Source: Latrodectus hesperus
Lineage: Eukaryota > Arthropoda > Arachnida > Araneae > Theridiidae
Length of the DNA stretch: 64,000 nucleotides
Assembly: GCA_037975125.1 (NCBI GenBank)
Contig: CM075860.1
Location: 44,613,804 to 44,677,803 of the forward strand
Direction: 5' to 3'
The notes beneath the pieces are model-generated. The model did no database searches. It was not told the origin of the DNA and worked only from the letters and a program-made list of their open reading frames with translations. The position numbers and the translations under genes are program-made. Shown here piece by piece: positions 62,280 to 64,000 of this stretch. The first letter of the stretch is position 1, and every line of letters starts with the position of its first letter.

Positions 62280-64000
62280 AATGAATCAAGTTCAGGAAAG
62301 ATTTAAAAAGAAAATCAATTAAACAATTTAAAAACATAATAAATAAATAAAATGAATTAAAAAATCGAAAAAAAAAACTGTTTCTCAGAAGGAAAAAGTT
62401 TGCAAATCAGGGATTTTTCAAAATTTTAATTCTTAAATGGGAGTTAAAATTGTAATTAAGTCAGGTATGGTATCAGTATAAGACTCACTAGTCCGTTAAA
62501 ACGTGAGTGTTCATAAATTAGAGATTCGTAAAATTGAGTGTCTGCTGTATACATAAGTCTTGATTGAAAACCGGTAAATTTGATAGTAGATGATGACGTT
62601 AGAAAAGGGAATAAAAGTTATGTTCCATTTTTTTTAAGTGGATGTAAATTTAATACTGATCAGCTGACAACAGAATGATGAATTTTTTAAGATCTGCCTC
62701 GATAAATTTGAGGACAAGATTTTAGCAACGATCTTGTTATATATTTAATTTGCTAAGTATTTTTTGGAAAACCTGAAATCTAAATAAAAAAATAATAATT
62801 TAGATAACTTGTATTACTATTTTTTTGTTTTTGAAATTTAAAAAAAAAATTCATTCCGTAATTTTGAAATTTACACCTATTTAGATGCAAGAATTAAATA
62901 AATAGCTCTTATAGCAAAACAATTAAGCTTAGGAATATTTTTATTTTGTTGCACATAATTTTTATTTTGAAAAATAAATTAACCTTCCTTATGATGAATA
63001 AAAAAATATTTGGCTAATATTTGTTAAAGAAATCATTAAAAAACATCGTTTGGTTATTACAATTACACTCCAAAAATAATTATTGTTTCTCATTGAATAA
63101 TATTTTATGGAATGAATATTTAAAACTCATACAATTTTGACCATTTACATACGACCTCAGTGATTTTATTGTTAATATAGTAATTATTCTAAGTGAAAGA
63201 TTAGTGGTTCCTACCCCCGTAACTAAATAGCATTATGACTCTTAACTACGCTCTTACACATCAATATATTTTTATTTTGTGTGGGAGGTAGGTTTTGAGT
63301 GAGTGCATGAGAGTTTTCAAAGATGTCTTCTATTCGAGTTTCTCATGTGGATATAGCTAACTAACCATGAAATATTTAAAAAAAAATTAAATTACGGACT
63401 ATTTTATACATTTTTATACACAAGTCTTTATTTGTTCCATGATTTTTACTGAGAATAAAAAAAATGATAACACTTAAAATAACATATAAAATTCCAATTT
63501 ATCAACAAATGGGTTTGATTATCACGAGCAAAATTTAAAAAAATAGATAAGTTGGTTAAATCAGCGTGAAACTTTTATTGAATGCATGGAAATATGATAA
63601 ATTTCTGAGAAGTCAGCAAAATGTGAGCTTTGTACTGAAAAATTTAATCAGAATAGCAGGATAAATGTGTATTTTTCCAACGAAATCATATTATATTTTA
63701 ATAACTATATCTTGAAGTATTTCGCCATATTTATAAAAATTATCTATCTTCATACATAGCGAAAGAAAATGAAATACATTCCAAATTTATCTTTTTCATT
63801 AGTTTTTAATATATAAAATGCCTTTTATTTATTTTTTTATTAAGAGATTGGTATTGTCAAGGATTTATATATTTTGAGTAAGCAATAAGCATGCAGTTGG
63901 TTTTTTAGCAATAAAGGTAAGTGTGAATACGATGCAAAACAACAATGATGAAAAGAATTTCTGATTGATTTCGCGTCTTAATTCGCAAAAAGGAATAAAT
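62280..64000. other. AT-rich intergenic DNA
   Basis: No gene, RNA or recognised repeat. Confidence 0.5.

Overview
This is a strongly AT-rich stretch of animal nuclear DNA. The spliced genes, short exons in long introns, tRNA-headed SINEs and the mix of RTE-like non-LTR, Tc1/mariner, Tigger and piggyBac remnants suggest an arthropod, most likely a spider. The spider assignment is inference from the general look of the repeat families and was not tested by a search.

Two protein-coding genes can be supported, both on the minus strand. (1) Cdc42, the Rho-family GTPase, reads from a 5' end near 57.1 kb down to 39.6 kb. Its four coding exons (55963-55859, 49078-48896, 45289-45092, 39709-39620) join without a gap to 191 residues ending in a CRLL prenylation box. 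About 16 kb further downstream, at 23277-23179, lies a second copy of the last exon. It has the same phase, its own acceptor, stop codon and poly(A) signal, a much more basic tail and a CTLL box. Cdc42 therefore appears to have two alternative terminal exons, giving a second predicted product of 194 residues. This is the most interesting observation in the window. (2) The N-terminal part of a DEG/ENaC (pickpocket-like) sodium channel gene occupies 11752-3140. Four exons join in frame to 196 residues covering the cytoplasmic N-terminus, TM1 and the start of the extracellular domain. The rest of the gene runs off the low-coordinate edge.

Nearly everything else is mobile DNA and its decay products. 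Region by region: 0-12 kb holds DEG/ENaC, whose introns carry a 1.9 kb DD41D Tc1/mariner element with about 300 bp terminal repeats, a MITE, a non-LTR fragment and a six-copy 196-bp tandem array grown from that retrotransposon's 3' end. 12-23 kb is intergenic, with tRNA-Ser-headed SINEs, RTE-like fragments, two more Tc1/mariner elements and large TA/TG microsatellites. 23-39.6 kb (between the two alternative Cdc42 last exons) holds microsatellites, several SINEs, a Tigger pseudogene, a retrotransposon nested inside a SINE with a perfect 12-bp duplication, and an internally deleted piggyBac. 39.6-57 kb is the Cdc42 gene body with long AT-rich introns containing SINEs and a non-LTR RNase H fragment. 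57-64 kb is the Cdc42 promoter and upstream intergenic DNA with SINEs and another Tigger scrap.

At least five tRNA-derived SINE families can be told apart (called A to E here). Several insertions have intact target-site duplications, so insertion boundaries are exact in those cases.
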